From: Peribolospora baueri
Lineage: Eukaryota > Basidiomycota > Peribolosporomycetes > Peribolosporales > Peribolosporaceae
Assembly: GCA_029717555.1 (NCBI GenBank)
Contig: JAMDHS010000104.1
Span: 1 to 64,000 of the forward strand
Direction: 5' to 3'
Length of the DNA: 64,000 bases
Position numbers and translations under genes: made by a program
Notes under the pieces: generated by a model
What the model was told of the DNA's origin: nothing
Databases searched by the model: none
Seen by the model: only the letters and a program-made list of their open reading frames with translations
Shown here: in pieces, positions 43,393 through 54,676 of the stretch
Layout of the letters: the number at the start of each line of letters is the position of its first letter
Numbering within the stretch: position 1 is the first letter of the stretch

Positions 43393-43964
43393 CCTCCGCC
43401 CGGCTCCTGATGCGCACCCGCTCTCTCTCTCCGCACCGTCTCTCCGTGTCTCTCCCCCGCACAACTGCTGCGGCGAGGAAGGTTGGTTACGTCATGGCTC
43501 CTATGGCGGGGGGCGTGGAAAGCACAGTGCGGCAATGTATACTACGCTGCAAGCGGTAAGCACGCATTAAACACGCATTAAACACGCCGTGTACACACAG
43601 CCCCATGTGCTGACAAAGACCCGACGTCGGCGATCGGCGGCCGCAGTCGCTCGCCCCGGCGTAGCACGTGCGAGTTAGCGGCACACGCGGTGTGAAAATG
43701 ACGACGTGAGGAATGGAAGGCGAGGAGGCGACTTATGCAATTATTAGATACATCACGAATTAGAGGTACAAGGCGAGGGACGGGCAGGACAGGGACCGGC
43801 GACGTCGCAGGGACAAGACAGGACAGAAGAGCGTCATCGCGCCGCCGTCCTCGTCTCGTCCCTACTTCCACCTTCCACCTCACGCACCATCCCCATCCCG
43901 TCTTCTATCTTAGTCCTGCCCGCCAACCCCCTTCTATTGCCCTCCTCACCACCCACCCACCACC
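43393..43964. promoter_or_regulatory. 5' region of SUR7-like gene
   Basis: About 570 bases before the SUR7-like start. The last 120 bases are C/T-rich with CACCACCATG at the start codon, a typical fungal leader. A duplicated acgcattaaac lies at 43562-43583. Confidence 0.45.
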
Positions 43965-45088
43965 ATGCCGCGCTTCTGCGTCGGCCTAGGTACCTTCTTC
44001 ACTGCTGCCGCCGTCGTCCTCCTCATCTTCGCCCACATCTCCTCCCTCTCCACCCAGCTCGTCCCCAGACATCTCTATGTCGTCTCCGTCGACACCACCG
44101 GCTTCGATAAAGCCCTTCGTGCCATCCCCGCCAGCTTGCCCATCGGCCGCGACGTCTATGCGCCCCAACAAAACATCTCCCTCGGCGGCCATCAAGGCTT
44201 GAGGGACGTCTACCAGTGGGGCCTCTGGGGTGAGTCAGTGGGCGATCGCACGCGAACACGCCCACCTCGACATCGCTCTGATCCCCTTCCCTTCCCCCGC
44301 TCCAGGCGCCTGCGCTGGCCAAGCCATCGGCGGCGGCGCCGAAGCCTGCAACAAGACGCACATCGCCTATGCCTTCGACCCCGTCGCCGCCATTCTTGCA
44401 GACCTGCCCACGGCCTACGCCGACCCAGCGACTGAGATTCTGGGCGGCACGAGCACCTTCCAGGACACTCGCTATCTCAGGCTCTTTAGTCAAATCGCTT
44501 TTTATTTTGTGAGTCGCCGCGCCGACGGCTTCGAGGGAGGAGATTCATGGACGTCCGGCAGCGACCTTCTCACCTGTTTCCTCTCGTATGGGCAGATCTT
44601 CGTGGCAGCCATCCTCGCCGGTGTGACCCTGCTCATCGGCTGGGTCGCCCACCGCTTTGCCTTCCTCACCGCCGCCTTTTTCGCTTTCTTCGCCGCCGTC
44701 GCTTGCGCCGTCGGGGCCATCATTTGTGAGCTCTCATTGGGTCGAACGCGCCTCGCTCCTGCCTTTTTTCCCTCGAGTCTGGAGCGCCGCCTGACTGCTC
44801 TTCTCTCTCCGCCCACCAGGGACCGTGATCGTCACCAAGGTACGATCAGCTGTCAATGGTCTGACTCCCAATGGCGTCGACATCGGCATCGACGTGGAGT
44901 ACGGCAACGCGCTCTGGTGTGTCCTCCATCTATTGTCTTGCATTTTCTGCCCTTCTGGCCGTCGCTCATTCGTTTGCTGTCTTTTCGTTCGTTTTTGCAG
45001 GGTCGTCTGGGGCGCCTTTGCCGCCCTCATCCTCTCCGTCATCCCCTTCATTTTTGCCTGCTGCGTCGGCCGTAGGGACAAGTATTGA
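43965..45088 (+). CDS. SUR7/PalI-family tetraspan membrane protein
   Basis: Plasma-membrane tetraspanner of the SUR7/PalI family, which marks eisosome domains or acts in pH sensing. Start MPRFCVGLGTFFTAAAVVLL is TM1. An extracellular loop holds the WGLWGAC motif (family W-GLW-x(n)-C), then CNKTHIAYAF. TM2 is IFVAAILAGVTLLIGWV. TM3 is FLTAAFFAFFAAVACAVGAI. An amphipathic loop TKVRSAVNGLTPNGVDIGID with EYGNALW follows, then TM4 WGAFAALILSVIPFIFACC. The tail is GRRDKY, stop 45086-45088. Introns lie at about 44230-44307, 44508-44597, 44727-44818 and 44918-44999. Length of about 250 residues fits the family. Confidence 0.85.
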
Positions 45089-46171
45089 GCGGCCTGACGC
45101 GAATGGCGTGAACGACGAGTCGGCCTCCGCCTAGACACACGATCGGCCACGGTCGCCACGCTCCGCTCCGCCCGCTCGTCCCTTCCCGAACTCTTCCTTC
45201 GTCGCCCGTCCAGTGTTGCTCCGGCTTTCGCTCACAGTAGATACTTTACACTATTTTTTGCCTTTGTCCCTTTCGCTCCCGCCTTTTTATGTATTGTTTT
45301 GCGGCTCCCCCTTTTGCTTAGCTGGATCGTCCTCGTTCACCGGTCCGCTGAGTCTGTTCGTGTGCTCGAGTCGATCATTTGTTCGTCCGTTACCCTTTTC
45401 CCCGTCCGGTTTTCTCTTACATCCGTTGACGACGTTTCTCCGCACGACCGTCGACCGTTGAAGACGTTCTCCCCACTCCCCTCACGACCGTCCGTCGATC
45501 ACGTCTTACTCGCCCTTGCCTTTTGCTCGTCCGGCACGTCGTTCCATGGAACGATGACATATTGCTATCCCACCTTCGCTTTCCTTTTTGCACTCTTCGG
45601 CCGAGTCGCGTCGGGTCGCGTCGCAGATCGCGTCCAGTCATGTCGGATGTCGCCGCCTCGCGAGGGGGAGGGGGAGATATATTAGATTAGCCAACAGAGC
45701 CGCACGCTCGCCATCTTGCCCGCCCCGCCTTCCTTACGCCGTACGCCGTACGTCGGCGTCGTGGGTCGAAGTGATATCCTCGTCGAGTCCAGGCCATTCA
45801 TTGTCTAGGGAATAAGAAAAGGCGCTGTTGCTCTTTCTGCTTGACTTGACTTGGTTTGACTTGACTTGGTTTGGTTTGGCTTGGCTTGGCTTGGTTTGGC
45901 TTGGCCGAGGGACGTCCCCAGTTCCGACCTGGCAGCTGGGGAACGGAGGGGACGGAGGGGACGGAGGAACGGGACGGCCTTCTCGCCAGCCCTCCCTCCC
46001 TCCACTCGCTCCGCACTCCTCTCGTCCTCCTCGGCCCTTGGACAACACCCTCCCCACAAGCTATGTAGAACCTCTTTAAATCCCCGTACTCCCCGTTTAC
46101 TCTGTCGCGACGACGTCTGTGGGCGTGGCCGTGGCCGTGGACGCTCGGCTTTGAGGACTAGCTTACACTCG
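45089..46171. other. Intergenic with TTGACTTGG/TTGGC repeats
   Basis: About 1.1 kb between convergent genes. A degenerate TTGACTTGGTTTGG-type repeat covers about 45840-45905, and GGGGACGGA repeats lie at about 45940-45968. Nothing coding was recognised. Confidence 0.5.
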
Positions 46172-47146
46172 TCACGTCTCCACCTCTTCCATGTCCTCAT
46201 CCTCATCCTCATCCTCATCCTCATCCTCATCCTCATCCTCATCCTCATCCTCATCCTCATCCTCCGCCTCGCCTCCTGTCGCTTCTTCCTTAGCCGCCTC
46301 CGCCTCCGCCGGCCCACCCCGCCCAGCCTCCTCCATTTCCGCATCGTCAGAGCCCTCGTCCTCTGCCGACTCGTCCGCGCGCTCTCCGACCTTTCCAGAG
46401 TCATCGTCCGGAATCCTGATGCTCCACCGCTCGCTCTCGTCCGCGCCGAGGTCCGAAAGGACTCCAGAGGCGTGAGCGAGCAGGTCGTCATGCGCCTTTG
46501 CGCGCGCCCGCACAGACTCCAGCTGCTTCAGCACGCCCTCCTCCCTCGCCTCCTCCTCCTCCTCCTTTTCTCCCTCGGCCAGACCGGCGACCAACGCGTC
46601 CTCAGCGTCCTTGACGTCTTGGCGAAAGTTGCGCGACAGGAGCACGCTCGCCGTAAACTCCTTCTCCGGCGCGACCTCTAGCGCGGGCTGCACGAGGACA
46701 CGAGGGAGGGGATTGTTGCGGTCCACGTACGTCACCTTTTCGTCGTCCGCGTCTCCACGAAGATGGAAAGCTGTGAATAGCGTTGGGTTCGCCGAAGAGA
46801 GCGAGGAGAGGAGAGAGTGGGACTGCGAAAGCAGGACGTTGTAGCTCGCCAGAAGGTCGGGCCTGCGAGAACGAAAAAGAAAACACGTGGGTGTGCAGCC
46901 ACAAAGAAGTCAGACGAACGCCTTGTCAAACCACGTAGCTCGGCCCCTCTCCCCACCCGCGTTCACCCACCAGCTCGCCATGCCCTGCTGTTCGAGCAGC
47001 TTCCTCTCCAACTCCTTGATGCTCCCCTCCACGCCCGCCATCCTCGCCTTGAGCTGGTTGAGCTGCTCTACTGGCAGCTTGGTCGGGCCCAGCGAAGGAA
47101 GACCGAGCCCTTCCGGCGCCGCCGCCTCTGCCCGAGGGCGGGACAT
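46172..47146 (-). CDS. Mediator complex subunit 8
   Basis: Head-module subunit of the Mediator coactivator of RNA polymerase II. Start MSRPRAEAAAPEGLGLPSLG at 47146. A helix with LPVEQLNQLKARMAGVEGSI and KELERKLLEQQ leads across an intron (donor within the Trp codon of MASW) to PDLLASYNVLLSQSHSLLSS. A further intron separates NPTLFTAFHLRGDADDEKV and NPLPRVLVQPALEVAPEKEF. This is the MED8 pattern of two helices, W-x-x-LL, and PxP. The C-terminus is an extended acidic region with about 12 Glu-Asp pairs, coded by a CCTCAT microsatellite at about 46193-46263, ending MEEVET. The Glu-Asp run is not part of known MED8 domains and is likely length-variable. Confidence 0.78.
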
Positions 47147-47479
47147 GTTGAACGGTGGGTGTTCAAGAAAGGGAGTGACGCTCGACAGCGCCCAAGGGCA
47201 TCGTCAACGTCACTGTCACCGTTCCGTCTCCGTCTCCGGCCCGCGACTACAACTAGAACACCGCCTACGACCGCCGGAGCTAAGTACACGTAAGCATGAC
47301 TAACGTATCACGTGACGCGCCGCACGGCTCAGGCCGAGCGCGGCGGAGCGTCGATGAAGGCGAAGGACGGGCTGAAGCGCCAGCGAGGCTTTCTCAGCCG
47401 CCTCTCCACCGTCGACGTTCTTCCACAACCCCGGCGCTCGTCCTTCTTCCTTGGTAATACCAAATCAACGGGAACCAAC
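47147..47479. promoter_or_regulatory. Divergent promoter, MED8 and FKBP genes
   Basis: About 330 bases between the MED8 and FKBP start codons. No TATA box recognised. An acgtatcacgtgacg E-box-like CACGTG is at about 47303-47317. Confidence 0.5.
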
Positions 47480-48771
47480 ATGAAGCTCCTCACCTCCCTC
47501 CCCGCTCTTGCCCTCCTCCTCGCCTCCTCTGCCGGCACGGTCCTCGCCGAGCGCGAGCCCCCGGAGAACCTGCAGATCGGCGTCAAGAACAAGCCTGAAG
47601 CCTGCTCGCTTAAGAGCAAGAAAGGCGACCAGGTGGGTAGGCCGTCAGGCGGCTTTGTATTCGGTCTTATCTGCTGTGTCCTTGGCCCTCGGCGCTGCGT
47701 GGAGAGGATGCTCAGTCCGTAACGGCGAGCTGACGGGATTATGGTCTCCCATGCTGCTCGCTTCATGCACGCCTCGGTCCACACAGCTCTCCAGTGAGTA
47801 GCTGACGTCTCCTCCAGGGTTCTTCACCGGCTTCCCTCCTCGCTCGATTTTCTCTCACCCTTCCTTCTACCCGTCCCTTTCAACTCGCTGCCTTCTCGCA
47901 GTGCACTACACGGGCAAGCTCTGGGACGGCGAAAAGTTCGACTCCAGCCTCGACCGAGGGCAGCCATTCCAGTTCACGCGTAAGTTGCTCCAGTCTACCG
48001 CTCCCACTCGTCCAAATCCTCGTAGAAAAAAGCCCATTTCGTAATGCCCCTTGCTTGCATGCGCATGGTCGCCCCGTGGCCTGACGTCCCCCGCTCGCTC
48101 AACGTTCTGCTCGGCCACGCGATCAGTCGGCACTGGACAAGTGATCAAGGGATGGGATCAGGGGCTCCAGGACATGTGTATCGGCGAGAAGCGCAAGCTG
48201 CAGATCCCGCCCGAGCTTGGTTATGGTGAGATGAAGGGTCCCTCTTCTTACTCTGTTTTGCTTGAGTGGGTTAGGTTTGGCTGGCCACCAAGTTCATCGT
48301 CGGCCCGGCATTTCCCCTGCGTATTCAGGTTCGCGCGGCGCGGGTGGAAAGATCCCCGGTGGAGCGACACTCGTGTTCGACGTCGAGCTCCTGGCTATCA
48401 ATGGACAGGACCAGGACCCGGCGGCCACCTCGGCCTCGTCTTCCGCGACGACGTCCGCCACTCCCGTCCCTCCGGCACCGGGTGTCGTGGTTGAAACAGA
48501 CGAAAAGGGTGACGCGCACCTCGAGTTCATTGTCGATCCGGTGACCGGCGCAAAGGTGGAGATCGACCCCAAGACGGGCAAGCCGAAGATCGAAGTGGAG
48601 CCGGAGGAGGGCGTCAAAGTGGAGATGGACCCGGAGACGGGCGAGACCAAGGTCGTGGTGGACGAGAGCAAGGTCCGCAAGCCCGTCGTTATCGCGGAGG
48701 AGGAAGTCGTCGTGGAGGAGGACACCACCGAGCCTCAGGCGACCGCCGCTAAGCCGAGGGACGAGCTTTGA
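47480..48771 (+). CDS. ER-resident FKBP-type prolyl isomerase (FKBP2-like), with 7-nt exon
   Basis: Peptidyl-prolyl isomerase of the secretory pathway. Exons: 47480-47632, 47787-47793, 47902-47979, 48127-48225, 48329-48771. The signal peptide is [20 protein letters not shown]. The FKBP domain reads [26 protein letters not shown], then [27 protein letters not shown], and [14 protein letters not shown]. The 7-base exon CTCTCCA supplies Leu-Ser and the A of a Met codon; without it the frame breaks. After the domain comes an unusual acidic tail of about 110 residues with near-repeats ([35 protein letters not shown]). The protein ends KPRDEL, an ER-retrieval signal. FKBP2 homologs are usually about 140 residues; this one is about 260. 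Confidence 0.9.
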
Positions 48772-49097
48772 TTTCTGTACGAGCGTGCCAACGCGGCGGG
48801 TCTGCGTCGCGCGGTCGGTGGTGCGTGCACGCATTCAGTTGTGAACGTGGGGCGAAACGAGCAATGGGATTCCCAGTTTTCGAGTCAAAAGGAGAACCCG
48901 ATGTTCCAGTCCTCCGCCATGCGATGCGACCACGCTAGATCCGCCTAAGAACAGATTCATCCAGCGCTCTCGCCTTCTCAGGACGAATGACAGCCATGTT
49001 TTTTTGGGGACCGGGGAGAGGAGACGGATGCGTTCACATGCGATACATTCCAACCTGGAGCGAAGAAAACGCTAGCGAATAAGATTGGAAGCATACA
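48772..49097. other. Intergenic, convergent 3' ends
   Basis: About 325 bases between the FKBP and LSm5 stops, with no feature recognised. Confidence 0.5.
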
Positions 49098-49778
49098 TCA
49101 TGCTTCTGGCCCTTCGCCGCCTGGGATGAGCTGTAAAAGGGCGGTTGAAAAACGTAAGGGATGAGTGAAAGGATGAGAGACTGAGACAACACCCTCGAAG
49201 TGGCCGGCTCTATGCTTACGAGGCAGATGTTGTTGCCGTTCAAGAGCGTCTGCCCGAGCTTCGTCTTTTTTCGTCCTGTTGGCGTGTTTTCGCTATGGAC
49301 GGGAACGAAGATGGAGATGGACACACGAGGTAGAAAGCGTGAGCCGTGCCCTCATGAGCCCGGAGCTGGGGAGTGGGATCGTCGGATGCAGTCGGTCTGG
49401 GAACTCACTACTCTGTCACATCTTCGAGTACCATATCTGCGAGGGAGGCAAAACGCGGGGCGGGATGAAAGAAGGACGGTCAGGCATCGGTGCCCATCGA
49501 CCGGGTCTTCGTCCACCTCCCTGGAGCGCCACTGTCTACTTACTGACGAAATCGTCAAAGCCCAAGAGCGTGCCGGTAAATTCCCTCTCCGACTTCATCA
49601 CCACCCAGATCTTCGAGCCGATACATCGGTCGATAAGCTCTGCGGAGGGGGCGAATATTGAAGAGACAGGCGGACGACGGGACAAGGGTCTCGGTCAGAT
49701 TACTTCGGAACTGGCATGTGAAGTGCTGAGGAGCGCCATAGACTCACCCAGAGGGAGGACCTGCGACGCGGCGGCCAT
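49098..49778 (-). CDS. LSm5, U6 snRNA-associated Sm-like protein
   Basis: Subunit of the LSm1-7 (mRNA decapping) and LSm2-8 (U6 snRNA) rings. Five short exons join in frame: MAASQVLPL, then [20 protein letters not shown] with [12 protein letters not shown], then [10 protein letters not shown] (28 nt exon), then [20 protein letters not shown] with NICL, then [10 protein letters not shown] and TGA 49098-49100. Sm1 (GSKIWVVMK...GFDDFVNMVLEDV) and Sm2 ([14 protein letters not shown]) motifs are intact, and the length of about 90 residues fits. It is about 98% certain from motif order. It shares a 153-base divergent promoter with the Vms1 gene. Confidence 0.93.
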
Positions 49779-49931
49779 GATGACGGCGATGATGGATGGA
49801 GGGAACGACTTCTCGACTTGAGGGACTTGGGTGGACATCGGCTGCCGCAGTCGATCAGGCGCCTGACCAAGTCAGACCTCGCTCGTCTTCGTCTTCCCCT
49901 TCACAACACAAGTCGACTAACTCACTCACGA
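49779..49931. promoter_or_regulatory. Bidirectional promoter, LSm5 and Vms1
   Basis: Only 153 bases separate the two divergent start codons, so the genes probably share control elements. No TATA box is evident. Confidence 0.55.
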
Positions 49932-52678
49932 ATGGAGGCACCCGATGGCCAAGGCATTCCCAAGGGCGCGGGGGACGGCGGCCGCCATCCTCTGCTCTCC
50001 AAGCCCTTGTACGTCTTTGGCCTGCCAACCGACGTCCTTCAAACTGTCTCGTTGCGCTCCATAGACGTCCCGGTGGCGCTCCCTTCTTCCTCGTCCAACA
50101 GCGCTTCCCAAGCAGCGCTTGGAGATGGAGCGAGGCTGGAGAAGGAGGATGTAGTTCCCTCGCCCGCCGCTGTGTCCGCGGCGCTCGAGCTCCCATCCGA
50201 AGGCATACAAAAGCCGTTGCCTTCCGGCAGGTACACCTGCAACGTTTGCGCCGACGCCTCGTTCCAGGACCTTGATGAGCAGCGTGCACACTTTCGGACC
50301 GACTGGCACCGGTACAATCTCAACCTCAAGATTGGTAGAAGTAAGGGAGGAAAGAGTGCGAGGGACGGGAGCAAGCCAGTTACGGAGGAGGAATTCGAGA
50401 GACTTGTGGAAGGTACGTGGCGGGATTCTGCCGGCTGCTCATTGGGAGAGTTTCCAAGGCATCCACAGTCCTGACTCTAACTTGTCTTTGTTTTGCCCCC
50501 ATTTCACAGGGTTGGAGGACTCCCTATCAGGGTCAGCATCGGACTCCTCCGACGCCTCCACGTCCTCTAGAGATGCAGTGTCGACACTCCTCTCCCGCAC
50601 GTCGTTGTCCCGAAGAAAAGATGATGGCAATGTCTCCGACGAGGAAGAGGAATCCTCACGCCTACGTGCGCACGCGCGGTCGCCTCTTCTGTGGTTCACG
50701 TCTACATTTCTCCCTCAGACGCAGCTGGGCGTCTACCGAGCTCTTCTGGACGAGGAAAGCGGTAACGCCGCGCTGAGCAAGGATGAATACGCTCGCCTGC
50801 TTCTTAGGTTGCAATATCCGCCCCTGGAGAAGCCCGGACGAGCGAGATGGGGCGGTCGCACACTCAAGGGTGTGGATGCTGGCGCCCTGGGCATGCGAGT
50901 CGTTGACGGGGAGGGGATGATGCAATCCTCCGACGGATCCGACTCGCCTTCCGAGGATGGCAACCGGGACGATTCCAAGATGGATCGACTTGACGAGACT
51001 GCGGCGATGCGCTCCATGCGTTGCTGGACGCTCATCATGATGGGTGGCGGACATTTCGCTGGCATGGTGATCGGACTGATGCCGCGCGTGAGCGGTGGTG
51101 GGACGAACAAGAAGGGAAAGGCCAAGCAGGAAGATAAAGAATTGGTCGTGCTGAGGCACAAGACTTTTCACCGTTATACTAGTGAGTTCGGAGATTATAT
51201 GGCATACACCATTTGCATTTCGTCTTCCATGTTGACATTCACCCTGCCCTGCGCTTCCTTGCAGCTCGACGAAAACAGGGTGGGGCCCAGTCGGCGTTGG
51301 ACGCTGCGAAGGGGCCAGCGAAATCGGCGGGCGCGAACCTGCGACGGTACAACGAGCAAGCGCTGGCCGACGAGGTGCGAGAGCTGTTAGAAGACTGGCG
51401 TGAGCTTGTCGGTCGCTCGGAGCGTGTCTTCATCAGGGCTGGCAGTTCGAACAGGAAGGCGCTGTTCAATTACGAGGATGCTGTCATTGATAAAAGTGAG
51501 CCCGTTTTCCGTCTTGCCCTGGCGTCAACAATTCTAGGCTGATATTTTGCGACGCGACGCGTCTTTTGTCGCTTACAGAGGATCCGAGGATTCGTGGGTT
51601 CCCTTTTCCAACCCGACGACCGGTGAGTGAGCTGTTTACCGTTTGAGCCGCGTTGCATATCATCCTTGGCTGCCCTTTCTGACATTTTGTTTACGCCTGA
51701 TCCTTCTGACAGACACTGAACGAACTAATGCGATGCTTCATCGAGCTCACTCGTGTCAAGGTGACGCACCTCTCCGAAGAAGAGCTTCGCGCCCTCGATG
51801 ATGAGTACCTCGCTTCAATCGCACCCAAATCCAAGCCGGTCCAGCCCTCGGCTGCGCCGCCTCCGAAACCGATAATGCCAGCGGCTGCCAGACTGAGTAA
51901 GGAGGAAGAAGCGCGACGGGAGCGGTTCCGACGTCTGTTGGATATGGTCCGAAAGGGAAGGCTGGACGCGATGGTCGCATTTCTGGAGAAGCACGAACAG
52001 GAACTGCTAGGAGAAGATGCCGAAGGCGGCCTCGAGGTCAACCCGACGATCGACAGGCGCCTGCCAGAATGGTTGAGAGAGGAGGAGGCCGCCGACGTCG
52101 GGAATTTGCTGCAGCTGGCCGTTTCCGTCGATCAACCTGAGGTGGTGCGCTATCTGCTCGTCGAACGGCGCGCGGATCCGACCGTCACGGTACCGACTCG
52201 AGGCGACGGTGCCGGGTCGCATCGAACGGCGTACGACCTCGCCAAATCAAAGGAGACTCGCAACGTCTTTCGCCGGCTCATGGCGGAGCATCCTGACTGG
52301 TACGATTGGGCTGGAATGGGTCCAGGCGGGGCTAGGGTGCCAAGCGCGCTGACGAGCGAGATGGAGGAGTCCAAAGGCACCAAGGAGAAGGAGCGGAAGA
52401 AGACGTTGAGGGAGAAGATGAAGGAGCGCGAGCGCGAGAGAGCGGCCAAGACGCCGCCTCCTCCGCCTGAGCGCACACCTGAGGCGCTGCCACCTCAGCC
52501 AGAGGTTGCGTCCCCATTGGCCGGGCCGAGGAGACTCGGCGGCGGTCCGAAGAGCGCGATGGGCAGCGCTGCTGTGGACACCGCCGCAGGTGTGACGCCC
52601 GAAATGAGGATGCGCATTGAGAGGGAGAAGAGGGCGAGGGCTGCGGAGGCTAGGATGAAGGCCCTGGGTCAGCGATGA
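49932..52678 (+). CDS. Vms1/ANKZF1, peptidyl-tRNA hydrolase of ribosome quality control
   Basis: Releases stalled nascent chains from the 60S subunit and recruits Cdc48/p97. Start MEAPDGQGIPKGAGDGG at 49932, the first ATG in the frame. A C2H2-like finger reads CNVCADASFQDLDEQRAHF plus DWHRYN. The VLRF1 (eRF1-like) domain runs from LEDSLSG through GGGHFAGMVIGLMPR, HKTFHRYTARRKQGGAQS and LRRYNEQALADEVRELLEDW, which includes the conserved Gln region used in hydrolysis. Ankyrin repeats follow (LLQLAVSVDQPEVVRYLLVE, RTAYDLAK). A coiled coil leads to the C-terminal VIM box for Cdc48: R-E-K-R-A-R-A-A-E-A-R at 52622-52654, a perfect R-x5-AA-x2-R. Introns are few and short. Domain order matches yeast Vms1. 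Confidence 0.93.
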
Positions 52679-52954
52679 AGCGCGAGGCGGCGTCGATGCA
52701 TATTCCGAGTTGTCCTGCTACGACTTCTTGCTTACGCATGATAGCATTGGTAGAACCACGTCTGCAAAAAGTCTGAAGAGTGCCACCCATCTTGGGGAGA
52801 GAGAGTGCCGGTCAAGAGACAGGATGGACGAACTGCTGCGGCGAGGAGGAGGACCGGCTAGATCCGGCCGGCGATCAAGCATGTGCGTTCCGTCCCCCGC
52901 AAGGCCACCTTGATTCCTTCTTCCCTCCCTCCTCCATCTTGTACGCCCACCACC
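52679..52954. promoter_or_regulatory. 5' region of ETF-alpha gene
   Basis: About 275 bases. The last 60 bases are C/T-rich with ACCACCATG at the start. No other feature. Confidence 0.45.
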
Positions 52955-54440
52955 ATGCTCGCACCCCTCCTTCGGCCCTCCCCCACCGCCCTGCGCTCCT
53001 CCTTCTCGCGCAGGGCACCCGCCTTGTCCGCTCTCACTGCTGCCTCGCGCGCCTTCTCCTCCTCCCGGACCGCTCTGGCACCCAACACGCTGCTCTTCAT
53101 CGAGCATCGCAAGGGTCAGATCAACCCCGCCACCCTATCCGCCCTCTCGGCAACGCAGAAGCTCGGCGGAAATGTGACAGGCGTCGTTGTCGGTGACGAG
53201 GGGCAGAAAGGGATTGTTGAGGCTGCGAAGAAGTGAGTTCCTCCCGCAGGGCACCTGCTATGGAGAAAAAGGACCTCTAGACGCTCTATTCGTGACGACC
53301 ACCTGACACTCCCGCCTTCCCTTTTGCTTGCAGACTTCCCGGCCTCTCCAAGCTCCTTTACTCCATCTCACCCAAGTATGCAACTCTGGCGTCCGAGCCC
53401 CTTGCGCCTCTGTTCCAGAGCATCCTCTCCTCTTCTACGCCGTACACCCACTTTGTCGGTGCCCACACTGCCGTGGGCAAGGACGTCTTCCCACGTGTAG
53501 CCGCCCTGCTCGACGTCGCCCAAATCAGCGACATTGTCGGAATCGATGAGGGCGGCAGTGAGGGCGATACGTTTGTCAGGCCCATCTACGCCGGCAACGC
53601 GATCGCCACGGTCAAGAGCAGCGACAAGATCAAGGTGTTCACCGTTCGTGGCACCGCCTTCGACAAGGCGGCCACTGAGGGAGGAAGCGCAGACGCAGAG
53701 GAAGTGAAGCCCGTTGACGCTGATGGTAGGTTTACTTCCCGTCTCGTGGGTCGATTTGTCTTGTTTTAACCTCGCCATACCATATTCCCGCCTCATTTTT
53801 GCTCCTGTCTCCCTTTAGCTCCCACCGAGTTCGTGTCCGAGTCCGTCACCACCACCTCCCGACCCGATCTTGCCACGGCCCCTCGTGTAGTCTCCGGCGG
53901 ACGGGCGCTCAAGTCCGCGGAGAACTTTGACAAGTACCTCTACCCTCTCGCCGATGCCATCGGCGCCGCCGTCGGTGCTTCTCGTGCGGCCGTCGATGCC
54001 GGTTACGCGGACAACAGCCTTCAAGTTGGCCAGACCGGCAAGATCGTCGCCCCGGAACTGTACATGGCCATTGGCATTAGCGGTGCAATCCAGCACCTGG
54101 CAGGAATGAAGGACAGCAAGACGATCGTCGCTATCAACAAGGTGAGCCGGTGCCCCTGCGTGGTTGTGCAATGCATGCGTGTTATTTTGCCGAGTCGACT
54201 TGACGCAAACTCGTCTATCTACCACCACCGCCGCCTTCCCGATGCGTTTGTCTGTGCGTGCAGGACGCCGACGCGCCCATCTTCCAGGTAGCGGTACGTG
54301 TCATTATAAGCCACCTCGTCGCTTCGCTTTGCCAGGGCGTTCGGCTGAATTGCGTTTTGCCTTTCTCTCATTAGGACATCGGCCTCGTCGCGGACCTCTA
54401 CGAAGCTGTGCCAGAGTTGACGGAGAAATTGAAGAAGTAG
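52955..54440 (+). CDS. Electron transfer flavoprotein alpha subunit, mitochondrial
   Basis: Carries electrons from acyl-CoA and amino-acid dehydrogenases to ETF-ubiquinone oxidoreductase in the matrix. [20 protein letters not shown] plus RAFSSSRT is a mitochondrial presequence. Domain I starts [20 protein letters not shown]. The FAD domain near the C-terminus reads [60 protein letters not shown], and [20 protein letters not shown]. Five introns include a 30-nt exon at 54264-54293. The stop is TAG 54438-54440. All FAD-binding blocks are present, so it is probably active with an ETF-beta encoded elsewhere. Confidence 0.96.
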
Positions 54441-54676
54441 AGCGCGCGATGCGTCCACATGCGAATTTCCTTCACCTCTCTCTTTCGTCATCGATCATGG
54501 CGTCTGTAGTCTATGGAAGCGGGAGTTCGTTGAGTCCGATAAAGCTTCAAAGCAGGGCGAGCAGCTCTGCGTGTGTTTTAGATTGCGATGGGCGCTGACG
54601 ACGGACAAGGAATCCAATCCAGCGCGCGAAACCTGGTGCACACTGAACACCTTCTCATGTCACCCTGGTCCTGCGC
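54441..54676. other. Intergenic, convergent 3' ends of ETF-alpha and Nug1
   Basis: About 235 bases, nothing recognised. Confidence 0.5.

Noticed and set aside
46191-46475. Poly-serine plus-strand frame
   Set aside because: Antisense of the Glu-Asp run of MED8.
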